5,955 bases of DNA from Marinilabiliales bacterium (GCA_002869305.1 PKTC01000504.1:1-5955); one strand, 5' to 3'; positions 1 through 5,955 are shown, numbered from the stretch's first letter. Numbers and translations are program-made. Notes: generated from the letters alone by a model not told the origin.

Positions 1-1126
1 AACCGTAAGCTTCTAATCCTTTTCGTTTTATTGGATTATTGGTTAGTAATTTGATTTTACCCAGATTTAGTTCTCTTAAAATACTAGCACCTACGCCATA
101 ATCTCTTTCATCGTCTTCGAAGCCTAATTCAATATTTGCTTCTACAGTATCCATTCCTTCTTCCTGCAGTTTGTATGCCTTCATTTTATTAAACAGTCCA
201 ATTCCTCTTCCTTCCTGATTCATATAAAGAACAACACCTTTACCTGCTTTATCTATTTTTCGCATTGCTTCGTGGAGTTGTTGACCGCAATCACATCGTT
301 TCGATCCAAATATGTCTCCGGTAACACATGATGAATGAACTCTTACACAAACAGGATCATTTTTAGACCATTTACCTTTAATAAGGGCTACATGTTCTAA
401 TCCATTTGATTTTTGTTTGAAGGGGATCAAATCAAACTCACCAAATTCGGTTGGAAGTTTTACTCTAACTCCTTTTTCAACCAAGGTATCTTCTTTTAGT
501 CTATATTTAATGAGATCTTCAATGGAAATAATTTTTAAATCGAATTTCTGTGAAATTTCGAGTAATTGGGGCATGCGAGCCATAGTGCCATCTTCGTTCA
601 TGATCTCAACTAAAGCACCTCCGGGTTTAAGACCAGCAAGTCTTGTTAAATCAACAACTGCTTCTGTATGACCAGCCCTTCTTATTACACCACGTTCTTT
701 GGCCTTAAGGGGAAAAATATGTCCTGGTCTGCCTAAATCTTCCGGTGTTGTATTTTTATCGACAAGTGCCTTTATTGTCTTGGCTCGATCTGAAGCTGAA
801 ATACCGGTTGTACATCCGTGACCATTTAAATCAACTGAAACTGTAAAAGGAGTCGCATGCAATGCTGTATTGTTTCCAACCATTAGCTCTAGTTCTAACT
901 CATCGCACCTGGCTTCAGGCAGCGGAGCACAAATTAAACCACGGCCATGTGTAGCCATAAAATTTACAATTTCTGGAGTTATGGTTTCGGCGGCAACCAC
1001 AAAATCACCTTCATTTTCTCGATCCTCGTCATCAACAACTATGATTACTTTTCCTGCTCTGATATCTTCTATTGCCTCTTCTATTGTATTGAGTTGACTT
1101 GTCTTATTATTTTGATTGCTAGACAT
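1..1126 (-). CDS. ribBA: Bifunctional 3,4-dihydroxy-2-butanone-4-phosphate synthase / GTP cyclohydrolase II (RibBA), 3' end cut by window edge
   Basis: Cytosolic enzyme feeding both branches of riboflavin synthesis. The N-terminal domain turns ribulose 5-phosphate into dihydroxybutanone phosphate, and the C-terminal domain opens GTP. The frame runs from ATG at 1126 to the left edge (375 codons, no stop); about 25-30 residues are probably missing. The RibB-like part (about 1-205) has the acidic metal-binding motif DDEDRENEGD (32-41), GCTTGISASDR (104-114), RPGHIFPL (133-140) and RRAGHTEA (149-156); His153 and Glu174 match the catalytic positions of E. coli RibB. The RibA-like part (about 215 on) has three zinc cysteines, 267, 278 and 280, with the same spacing as E. 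coli RibA Cys54/65/67. It also has NQEGRGIGL (303-311), Tyr318, Arg341 (ERDYG) and LLTNNP (360-365). All key residues are present, so both activities are expected. It starts 87 nt after the GT2 stop, from its own probable promoter. No FMN riboswitch is visible, and the leader looks too short for one. Confidence 0.96.
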   Translation of the reverse strand, partial: MSSNQNNKTSQLNTIEEAIEDIRAGKVIIVVDDEDRENEGDFVVAAETITPEIVNFMATHGRGLICAPLPEARCDELELELMVGNNTALHATPFTVSVDLNGHGCTTGISASDRAKTIKALVDKNTTPEDLGRPGHIFPLKAKERGVIRRAGHTEAVVDLTRLAGLKPGGALVEIMNEDGTMARMPQLLEISQKFDLKIISIEDLIKYRLKEDTLVEKGVRVKLPTEFGEFDLIPFKQKSNGLEHVALIKGKWSKNDPVCVRVHSSCVTGDIFGSKRCDCGQQLHEAMRKIDKAGKGVVLYMNQEGRGIGLFNKMKAYKLQEEGMDTVEANIELGFEDDERDYGVGASILRELNLGKIKLLTNNPIKRKGLEAYG

Positions 1127-1141
1127 TTCTATATTATTAAT

Positions 1142-1185
1142 GGGAAATTTGTTTGGCAAAAGTATAATAAGTGTTTAAATTTCCC
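1142..1185. repeat. Perfect 9-bp inverted repeat around the ribBA promoter
   Basis: GGGAAATTT at 1142-1150 and AAATTTCCC at 1177-1185 are exact reverse complements separated by 26 nt. The candidate ribBA -7 element (1157-1164) lies in the spacer. One arm falls at the predicted transcription start, and the other covers about -27 to -35, where a -33 box would be. Arm centres are 35 bp apart. There is no T-tract after the repeat on either strand, so it does not look like a terminator. A two-site operator is possible, but no regulator can be named. Confidence 0.6.
1157..1164 (-). promoter_or_regulatory. Candidate -7 element of the ribBA promoter
   Basis: On the minus strand this reads TACTTTTG, an exact match to the Bacteroidetes -7 consensus TAnnTTTG. 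Transcription would start near 1150, leaving a leader of about 24 nt without a Shine-Dalgarno sequence, which is normal in this phylum. No clear TTG-type -33 box lies at the usual spacing; the nearest TTG is about 30 nt upstream. Such octamers occur by chance several times in a window this AT-rich. Its position just before ribBA, within a gap between genes, is the main support. Confidence 0.5.
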
Positions 1186-1213
1186 TAAAAAAGACAATAT
1201 AAATTAGATGATA

Positions 1214-2386
1214 TTAGTTTCTTTTTGCCCGTTCCCAATTTACAGATTGTTTTTTTCGTATATATCGAATGAGTCCAATAATCTCTGCAAGGTTCATTAT
1301 AAAAAGATAGTAGGGTGCAAATAATAGTTTGATGTTCGTTTTTTTCTTTTGTAAAAAAGCTCCAGAAATAACCAACAAATAAAAAAGAAGTTGAAGATAA
1401 AAAAACAGTGAATATATCCCGAACCAATTTTCAGTATATGAAATGTAAAAATTAATGATAAAAAGGAGTAAAAAAGAAAAAGGTACAAGTGTCCACCTTA
1501 GAACTTTATGCGATAAATATTGGAATGTAAGCATAGCTGAATTAAATGGGTTAAGTAATGAAACCAGTCGTCCCATAGCTTGAAATCCACCATATGCAAT
1601 TCTGGTTTTACGTTTAAGTTCTTCTTTAATATTAACAGAAGCTCCTTCCGTTGCGATCGCAAGGGGTTCATATTTTATTTTATATCCTTTTAATGCAATT
1701 CTAAGTGAAATAATAAAATCGTCGAGTATTGTGTCGCTTTCAATTTCTTCGAACAATTCTGTTCTTATTGCAAATAATTCACCCACAGCTCCAACGGCTG
1801 AGTTGATCTCGGATTCACATTTTTTAATAAATGATTCATATTTCCAATAGATTCCTTCGCCTGCATTTGCCGCATTTTCTTTATCATCAGTTTTAATTCT
1901 TTTTTCTCCAGCTACGCAACCAATAACCGAATCTTTGAAAGCATTTGTAATATGCTTTATTGAATCTTTATTTAAAATTGAGTTAGCATCCGAAAAGATA
2001 ACAATTGGGGTTTTAACAAATTGCATTCCTCTATTTATGGCTCCAATTTTACCTTTTCGCTCTGCTTGGTGATATACTTCAATGTTTTTATGTTTATTGA
2101 GCATTTCTGTTGTTCCATCATCAGAACCATCGGTTATCCAAATATGTTTAATCTTATTTGAAGGATAATTAAGCGAAAATGAATTTTTGACCTTTTGTTC
2201 TATAAAATCTGATTCATTGTATGCAGCAATAAAAAGGGTCACTTCTGGCTCGTAATTAGCATCAGATGGTTTCTTTTTTCTCCATTTAATTAGTTTGCTT
2301 AGTGAAGCAATCAAATATAATATTATAGGGTAAATAATATATGAGTAGAATATAATGGAGAAGAATGTCCAAAAAAGTATGTACAC
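1214..2386 (-). CDS. Membrane-anchored family 2 glycosyltransferase
   Basis: Likely an inner-membrane enzyme that transfers a sugar from a nucleotide donor, on the cytosolic face, to a growing surface glycan or lipid carrier; substrate and product cannot be told. The 390 residues comprise an N-terminal membrane segment (about 3-28), a GT-A catalytic domain (about 47-275) and three C-terminal membrane segments (about 298-315, 322-345, 353-373). Catalytic marks are AAYNE (54-58), DGSDDGT (86-92), KGKIGAIN (111-118), FSDAN (131-135, Asp133 as metal ligand), GELFAIR (202-208) and LDDF (221-224, likely catalytic base). RKTRIAYGG (259-267) sits where processive enzymes have QxxRW. The start is GTG (displayed as Met). 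It lies 4 nt after the GT4 stop, and the next in-frame ATG would remove the AAYNE and DGSDDGT motifs. It is the last gene of the permease-GT4-GT2 unit and is AT-rich in sampled lines. Confidence 0.9.
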   Translation of the reverse strand: MYILFWTFFSIIFYSYIIYPIILYLIASLSKLIKWRKKKPSDANYEPEVTLFIAAYNESDFIEQKVKNSFSLNYPSNKIKHIWITDGSDDGTTEMLNKHKNIEVYHQAERKGKIGAINRGMQFVKTPIVIFSDANSILNKDSIKHITNAFKDSVIGCVAGEKRIKTDDKENAANAGEGIYWKYESFIKKCESEINSAVGAVGELFAIRTELFEEIESDTILDDFIISLRIALKGYKIKYEPLAIATEGASVNIKEELKRKTRIAYGGFQAMGRLVSLLNPFNSAMLTFQYLSHKVLRWTLVPFSFLLLFIINFYISYTENWFGIYSLFFYLQLLFYLLVISGAFLQKKKTNIKLLFAPYYLFIMNLAEIIGLIRYIRKKQSVNWERAKRN

Positions 2387-2390
2387 AGCT

Positions 2391-3590
2391 CTATTTAATA
2401 AAATTTAAAATATTTGAGGCAATCTCTGTAAAATTATAGTTTTTGTTTACAAAAAGAAACGCGTTATCACCAATTCTTTCCTGAAAATTACGATCTGTTA
2501 GCGTTTTATTTATCAAACCAGAAAATTCTTCAGGTGTATCAGCCAATAAAATATTTTTTTCATGTTTACAATTAATACCTTCAGCAGCAATGCGGGTTGC
2601 AATTATGGCCTTTTTCAAAGCCATGCCTTCAATTATTTTAACTCGAATTCCACTTCCTGAGAATAGAGGTACAATAACTGGACCGGATTGTTGTAGAAAA
2701 TCATTAGCATTTTCTACCTCCCCAAAATAGCTTATGTTTTTATGTTTAAGCTTATCAATGAACCATTTAGGAGCATTTCTGCCAGCGACGTTTAGCATTA
2801 CGTTAGGATGAGAACGAATAATTGTTGGTAGGCATTTCTCTATGAACCACAATAACCCTTGCTGATTTGGAATCCAATCAAGAGCACCAATATAATTGAT
2901 GTTTTCTGATAATTCATTATTAGGTTTAGAGCCTTGCGACTGAACTTTATGAATATCAATTCCAAATGGAGATACAATAAAAGGTTTCTTGTTTCCAAGT
3001 TCCTTAAATAAATTTGCATCATTTTGACTAATTGGAATTAAAAAATCATATGTATTTATGAACTTAGATTCGAGTTTCTTTAACCTGTGACTAATAATAC
3101 TAAAATAGATTTTCTTTATTATCGATGGAGATTCTGAAGAATTTCTTTTCCAAATTAAATATTCCATATTATGTGGTCGATACAAGACTTTTCCACTATA
3201 TATTTCGCGTAAAAAGTTTAAATACTGCAGGCAATACAATCCCTCTAACTGAACTATATCAAACGATTCACTTTTCAATAAGCTTATCAATTTTCTTTTA
3301 AATTCGGAAGAAAAGAATCTTTCAGAAATATATGGTTTCGTTGAGAAAAATAGATTGTATAATAACTTGAATAGAGAGATTCTTGAATTTATTTTAACTC
3401 CGCTTATTGTTAAAGATTCTTTGTATTCATCTTCTATAGAGTCATCAGTGTTCATGTGTTTATGCGTTACCATATTTAACAAGTGAACCTGGTGACCATT
3501 TCTTATATAACCTTTGGATATGCTGAGAATAGCTAATGAACCACCATCAGGAGGATAAATTGCTTTATTTGCAACTTGTAATATTTTCAT
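2391..3590 (-). CDS. Family 4 glycosyltransferase (GT-B fold)
   Basis: Probable cytosolic or membrane-associated retaining glycosyltransferase for a cell-surface glycan; acceptor and donor are unknown. The 399 residues match a two-domain GT-B enzyme. The N-terminal half has a glycine loop PPDGGS (13-18) and RPHNMEY (138-144), typical of sugar transferases of the Glyco_trans_1_4 type. The C-terminal half has SPFGID (207-212), YIGALDWIPNQQG (233-245) and the donor-binding stretch VPLFSGSGIRVKIIEGMAL (307-325). Of the EX7E pair only Glu321 is present; position 313 is Ser, as in many members of this subfamily. No signal peptide or membrane segment is seen. Its ATG overlaps the permease stop codon as ATGA, so translation is probably coupled, and GT2 starts 4 nt after its TAG stop. 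Sampled lines are about 25% G+C, below the permease and ribBA. Confidence 0.9.
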   Translation of the reverse strand: MKILQVANKAIYPPDGGSLAILSISKGYIRNGHQVHLLNMVTHKHMNTDDSIEDEYKESLTISGVKINSRISLFKLLYNLFFSTKPYISERFFSSEFKRKLISLLKSESFDIVQLEGLYCLQYLNFLREIYSGKVLYRPHNMEYLIWKRNSSESPSIIKKIYFSIISHRLKKLESKFINTYDFLIPISQNDANLFKELGNKKPFIVSPFGIDIHKVQSQGSKPNNELSENINYIGALDWIPNQQGLLWFIEKCLPTIIRSHPNVMLNVAGRNAPKWFIDKLKHKNISYFGEVENANDFLQQSGPVIVPLFSGSGIRVKIIEGMALKKAIIATRIAAEGINCKHEKNILLADTPEEFSGLINKTLTDRNFQERIGDNAFLFVNKNYNFTEIASNILNFIK

Positions 3591-5143
3591 TTAGCAGGTT
3601 TCTTTGAAAATCTTTTAATGATCTTTTTAAAGAAGAGTAAATAGGTATCAGCATTTAAAATGACAGAGTCTGTAGTTGCTTTATAAGTTAAGAATATACC
3701 TAATGGCATTAAAATAATAGAAGACAACCACATTCCAATATATGCAGGGACAATTCCTTCTCTTGCAAATTTCTCTCCTGCAATAGAAATGATATAATAA
3801 AGTATGAAAAATAAAACGGATACAACCACCGGAGTACCAAAACCGCCTTTTCTTACAATTGCTCCAAAAGGTGCACCAATGAAAAAGAATACCAGGCAGG
3901 CAAATGATAATGAAAATTTACGGTGCCATTCAATTTGATGACGACGAATTCGTTCAGCTTTATAATTGAATGTTTTTTTATTATTTGAAATATTATTTTG
4001 AGCTGCCCTCGCATAATTTAAAGCATATTGCAACGACTGATCTTTGTTTCGATAATCCAGATGATAGTATATACTATCTGGTGAGAAAGATTTATGAGTA
4101 GTGTCCTCTTCATTTTTAGGTAAAGTGTCTATAACTGCCCTAAATTCTTTTTTCATTTTGTCATTTCTTCCTTTCTTATCAATTCTCTGATTTTGTTTGT
4201 TAGGTTTTTTATTATAATCACTGAGCATTGATTTTTCACGCTTGAAATACTCTGTTGTAGTCAGATTTAGTTTAAATCTTTTAATACTTTCTTCCTGAAC
4301 TTCTTTCAAGGAATCCTCTGCATATACCAACTCTTTTATATTAAACATTTGAAAATTATTCTTAAATAGATCTTCGTCTGTTCTATTAAAATCAAGCCCG
4401 GTTAGCTCAAAGGTTACCACTTGTTTTTCAAATTTTTGTCGCTGGTGAGGATATTCTTTATCTTTTGGACGTTTTCTTTTCGATTCTTCAATTTCTTCGA
4501 AAGTATATCCATTGTATAAAGTTAGTATTAAATTTCGCTCATCTGCTGTCATTCGCATATATCCAGAATCAGCAACGGTAACCTTTCTATTGTCTTTATT
4601 TTCACTATGATCATAAATCATAATGTTTTTTAAAAGATTTGTTTTATAGTCTTTTTGGGCAATTTTAATGCTATATCCATCAATTCCATTGTAAAACATC
4701 CCTTCTTTAATTTGTAGCTCAGGCCGTTGATTTTTTACACTATAAATCAAAGCTCCTGTTTTAAGGTTAGTGTAGGGAATAATATAATCGGAATAATAAA
4801 AAGCACCAATACTAACAACAATAGTTAATACTATTAGAGGCGTCATGAATCTTTGTAAAGAGACACCTGCTGATTTGATGGCCGTTAGCTCGAAGTTTTC
4901 ACCCAGGTTACCAAATGTCATTATGGATGATAGTAAGATGGCTAAAGGTAAAGCCATAGGTACTAATCTTGCAGAAGCATATAAAATTAATTCTGCGATT
5001 ATAGTCCATTCCAGTCCCTTTCCTGCCAAATCATCAATATACTTCCAGAGAAATTGCATTAAAAGAATGAATAGCGAAACAAAAAATGTTGCTATTACAG
5101 GTCCAAAAAATGATTTTAGAATAAATTTATGTAGTCGCTTCAC
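3587..5143 (-). CDS. LptF/LptG (YjgP/YjgQ) family lipopolysaccharide export permease
   Basis: Inner-membrane half of the LptB2FG ABC transporter, which extracts lipopolysaccharide from the inner membrane and hands it to the Lpt bridge. The layout fits the family: three N-terminal membrane helices (about 12-34, 52-78, 100-123), a periplasmic part (about 125-405) expected to hold the beta-jellyroll, and three C-terminal helices (about 409-432, 436-456, 463-488). The first-helix region (MQFLWKYIDDL, 29-39) and GENFELTAIKSAG (81-93) look typical of the Bacteroidetes branch. At 518 residues it is about 150 longer than E. coli LptF or LptG (about 360). The excess is a charged Lys/Glu/Asp-rich stretch between about 215 and 405. 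The start is GTG at 5143: an in-frame TAA lies 15 nt upstream with no ATG between. Whether it fills the LptF or the LptG role cannot be decided; a second permease gene should exist elsewhere. It overlaps GT4 by 4 nt. Confidence 0.93.
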   Translation of the reverse strand: MKRLHKFILKSFFGPVIATFFVSLFILLMQFLWKYIDDLAGKGLEWTIIAELILYASARLVPMALPLAILLSSIMTFGNLGENFELTAIKSAGVSLQRFMTPLIVLTIVVSIGAFYYSDYIIPYTNLKTGALIYSVKNQRPELQIKEGMFYNGIDGYSIKIAQKDYKTNLLKNIMIYDHSENKDNRKVTVADSGYMRMTADERNLILTLYNGYTFEEIEESKRKRPKDKEYPHQRQKFEKQVVTFELTGLDFNRTDEDLFKNNFQMFNIKELVYAEDSLKEVQEESIKRFKLNLTTTEYFKREKSMLSDYNKKPNKQNQRIDKKGRNDKMKKEFRAVIDTLPKNEEDTTHKSFSPDSIYYHLDYRNKDQSLQYALNYARAAQNNISNNKKTFNYKAERIRRHQIEWHRKFSLSFACLVFFFIGAPFGAIVRKGGFGTPVVVSVLFFILYYIISIAGEKFAREGIVPAYIGMWLSSIILMPLGIFLTYKATTDSVILNADTYLLFFKKIIKRFSKKPAK

Positions 5144-5169
5144 GCTTAAACTTTTTTACAAAACGATTA

Positions 5170-5177
5170 CAAAAATA
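5170..5177 (-). promoter_or_regulatory. Candidate -7 element before the LptF/G permease
   Basis: The minus strand reads TATTTTTG, an exact TAnnTTTG match, 26 nt before the GTG start of the permease. It would give a leader of about 20 nt. No -33 box is apparent, and the surroundings are nearly pure A and T, so a chance match is quite possible. If real, the permease-GT4-GT2 unit could be transcribed separately from the START-like gene; if not, the 68-nt gap still allows read-through. Confidence 0.35.
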
Positions 5178-5202
5178 ATTTATTTTATGCAGAAACTGAG
5201 GA

Positions 5203-5216
5203 TTTAATTAATTAAA
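5203..5216. repeat. 14-bp perfect palindrome at the stop of the START-like gene
   Basis: TTTAATTAATTAAA reads the same on both strands and includes the TAA stop codon (5214-5212). It has no loop and no G or C, so it would not make a stable RNA hairpin or an intrinsic terminator. It may be no more than a low-complexity AT stretch. Confidence 0.3.
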
Positions 5217-5595
5217 GACCTAATGCATGTTTCAATTCTGATATTTGGGTATCCCATAATTCAATTGAATCTTCTTTTTCATCATCTTCCGAAAAGTCGG
5301 TTACCACTAACGCTACTTCTCCGGTAAGTTCATCGATTCGAATTTTAAATTCAAAATAACTGTAATCATCATCATCATCGTCATCTACCCACTTAAATCT
5401 AACCGCTTGATTATCTTTTTTTGATAGCAATTCAGCACTTTGTTCTGCTCCTTCCCAAATAAATGTATATATATTACCCTGAATATTGATGTCATCAGCA
5501 AACCACTCTGCCAATCCGCCGGGAGTACTTAATCGTGCAAATAATATCTTTGGTGAAGAATTTATAGAGTATTCTAGTTCATATTTCTTTTTCAT
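5212..5595 (-). CDS. Small START-like domain protein (SRPBCC / Bet v 1-like fold)
   Basis: A 127-residue protein of a kind common in Bacteroidetes; its cellular role is not known. The pattern resembles AHSA1/START-like proteins: a first strand KKKYELEYSI (2-11), the loop and helices SSPKILFARLSTPGGLAEWF (13-32), strands around NIYTFIWEG (41-49), AVRFKWV (64-70), YFEFKIRI (80-87) and EVALVVTDF (93-101), and a C-terminal helix (about 112-125). The fold usually binds a hydrophobic ligand. It has no signal peptide or membrane segment, so it is probably cytosolic. A run of seven Asp (71-77) and a second acidic patch EDDEKED (103-109) make it strongly acidic. I chose ATG at 5595; an in-frame ATG at 5664 would add 23 basic residues coming from the AT-rich spacer that do not resemble this family's N-terminus. 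It lies 68 nt upstream of the permease. Confidence 0.85.
   Translation of the reverse strand: MKKKYELEYSINSSPKILFARLSTPGGLAEWFADDINIQGNIYTFIWEGAEQSAELLSKKDNQAVRFKWVDDDDDDDYSYFEFKIRIDELTGEVALVVTDFSEDDEKEDSIELWDTQISELKHALGL
5365..5385. repeat. Trinucleotide repeat encoding an Asp run
   Basis: Five exact ATC units (5365-5379) followed by GTC and ATC on the plus strand. On the coding (minus) strand these are GAT/GAC codons for seven aspartates in the START-like protein. Slippage here would change the length of the acidic loop in whole residues without shifting the frame. Confidence 0.6.
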
Positions 5596-5688
5596 TCTTG
5601 TACTTATTAGTAATTTTTCCCTATATCGCAATATATAATTTTTTTTTATAATTTCTGCATTCAAATTACAAAAGATAAAATAAAATAT

Positions 5689-5696
5689 TATATTTG
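5689..5696 (+). promoter_or_regulatory. Candidate -7 element of the tRNA-Met promoter
   Basis: TATATTTG is an exact match to the Bacteroidetes TAnnTTTG consensus. It sits 24 nt before the first tRNA base, predicting a start near 5703 and a short 5' leader for RNase P to remove. No convincing TTG-type -33 box is seen upstream. The distance to an isolated stable-RNA gene on the same strand is the main support. Confidence 0.5.
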
Positions 5697-5720
5697 CACC
5701 CCGATAATATATTCATAAGC

Positions 5721-5794
5721 GGCGAGGTAGCTCAGATGGTTAGAGCGCATGATTCATAATCATGAGGTCGGCGGTTCAATTCCGCCTCTCGCTA
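5721..5794 (+). tRNA. tRNA-Met(CAT), probably elongator
   Basis: A complete 74-nt cloverleaf can be folded by eye. The acceptor stem is 5721-5727 with 5787-5793, T8 and A9 follow, and the D-stem GCTC/GAGC is at 5730-5733 and 5743-5746. The anticodon stem CATGA/TCATG is at 5748-5752 and 5760-5764 with loop TTCATAA, giving anticodon CAT at 5755-5757. A 5-nt variable loop follows, then the T-stem GGCGG/CCGCC around loop TTCAATT (5775-5781). The discriminator is A5794; CCA is not encoded (CAA follows), so it must be added by the cell. G-T pairs close both ends of the acceptor stem (5721-5793 and 5727-5787). It lacks the initiator features (a 1-72 mismatch and three G-C pairs at the base of the anticodon stem). 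A tRNA-Ile2 with lysidine-modified CAT cannot be fully excluded from sequence alone. Confidence 0.93.
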
Positions 5795-5795
5795 C

Positions 5796-5830
5796 AAAAA
5801 GCGATAAAGTGTTTACTTCATCGCTTTTTT
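5796..5830 (+). terminator. Intrinsic terminator of tRNA-Met
   Basis: The stem AGCGATAAAGT (5800-5810) pairs with ACTTCATCGCT (5815-5825) around loop GTTT, with a single A-C mismatch. A T-tract to 5830 follows. The A-run at 5796-5799 pairs with these Ts, so the structure may also work on the minus strand. It begins just after the tRNA, showing that the tRNA is transcribed alone. Confidence 0.9.
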
Positions 5831-5887
5831 AATAAATTAGCTGTGTGTATTTTGTTTACATCATATATAGTGAGAAAAGGGATCGAT

Positions 5888-5904
5888 AGTATATTGGATA
5901 TACT
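5888..5904. repeat. 7-bp inverted repeat in the right-hand spacer
   Basis: AGTATAT (5888-5894) and ATATACT (5898-5904) are perfect reverse complements around TGG. There is no T-tract on either side. The rest of 5831-5955 shows no recognisable gene, RNA or promoter. The repeat could be an operator, a remnant of a mobile element, or chance. Confidence 0.35.
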
Positions 5905-5955
5905 TCAAATATAAACTCAAGGCTTACCAAGCATAATTCAGGGGCAACTCCATCA

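Noticed and set aside
417..1207. Plus-strand open frames at 417-671, 870-1097 and 947-1207
   Set aside because: They lie opposite ribBA, which has complete catalytic motifs for two enzymes, and their translations are low-complexity Ser/Ile-rich with no domain pattern.
1186..1213. Possible terminator after GT2 (a T-run on the minus strand)
   Set aside because: The T-run is preceded only by a weak A/T stem with a long loop and no G-C core, so an intrinsic terminator is not supported.
1185..3022. Minus-strand frames at 1185-1427, 1297-1488 and 2840-3022
   Set aside because: These are out-of-frame shadows inside the two glycosyltransferase genes, which are intact and carry family motifs.
4845..5207. 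Plus-strand open frame of 120 codons
   Set aside because: It is antisense to the N-terminal membrane helices of the permease, and its translation resembles no protein family.
5596..5664. N-terminal extension of the START-like protein from ATG at 5664
   Set aside because: The extra 23 residues come from a very AT-rich spacer and do not fit the family, whose first strand begins right after the ATG at 5595.
5669..5677. Possible promoter TATCTTTTG for the START-like gene
   Set aside because: It has three bases rather than two between TA and TTTG and no -33 partner, so it is too weak to list in such AT-rich DNA.
5721..5955. tRNA 3' end as an integration (att) site of a mobile element
   Set aside because: No duplicated tRNA end, integrase or transposase is visible in the window; the right flank is too short to judge.
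1..5955. CRISPR array, toxin-antitoxin pair, retron, phage-defence genes or insertion sequence
   Set aside because: No regularly spaced repeats, no transposase or nuclease motifs and no reverse-transcriptase motif were seen; every gene found is metabolic, envelope-related or a tRNA.

Overview
The window looks like chromosomal DNA of a Bacteroidota (Bacteroidetes) bacterium. The evidence is AT-rich DNA, the near absence of Shine-Dalgarno sequences, promoter candidates matching the phylum's -7 consensus TAnnTTTG, a RibBA fusion with Bacteroidetes-like motifs, a small START-like protein, and an LptF/LptG permease carrying a long extra periplasmic segment. All protein genes are on the minus strand. 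A tRNA gene at the right end is on the plus strand.

Layout from left to right. Positions 1-1126 hold most of ribBA, the bifunctional riboflavin biosynthesis gene, cut by the left edge about 25-30 residues before its expected C-terminus. Positions 1127-1213 are a short intergenic stretch with a -7-like element flanked by a perfect 9-bp inverted repeat. Positions 1214-2386 encode a membrane-anchored family 2 glycosyltransferase and 2391-3590 a family 4 glycosyltransferase. Positions 3587-5143 encode an LptF/LptG-type permease for lipopolysaccharide export. Positions 5212-5595 encode a 127-residue START-like (SRPBCC fold) protein. Positions 5596-5720 are an AT-rich divergent spacer, 5721-5794 are tRNA-Met(CAT), and 5796-5830 are a strong intrinsic terminator. 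Nothing recognisable as a gene lies in 5831-5955.

In transcription order the minus strand reads: START-like gene, LptF/G permease, GT4, GT2, ribBA. The permease and GT4 overlap by 4 nt (ATGA), and GT4 and GT2 are 4 nt apart, so these three are almost certainly one translationally coupled unit. Its likely theme is the cell envelope: the permease moves lipopolysaccharide out of the inner membrane, and the two glycosyltransferases probably build a surface glycan. That glycan could be part of LPS, an exopolysaccharide or a glycolipid; the sequence does not say which. The two glycosyltransferase genes look more AT-rich than the permease and ribBA in the lines sampled, and may be a later insertion between them. 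ribBA is metabolically unrelated and appears to have its own promoter.

I did not find a new defence system, CRISPR array, transposase or integrase. The most interesting unexplained signal is the inverted repeat around the ribBA promoter. The glycosyltransferase pair between the permease and ribBA comes second.
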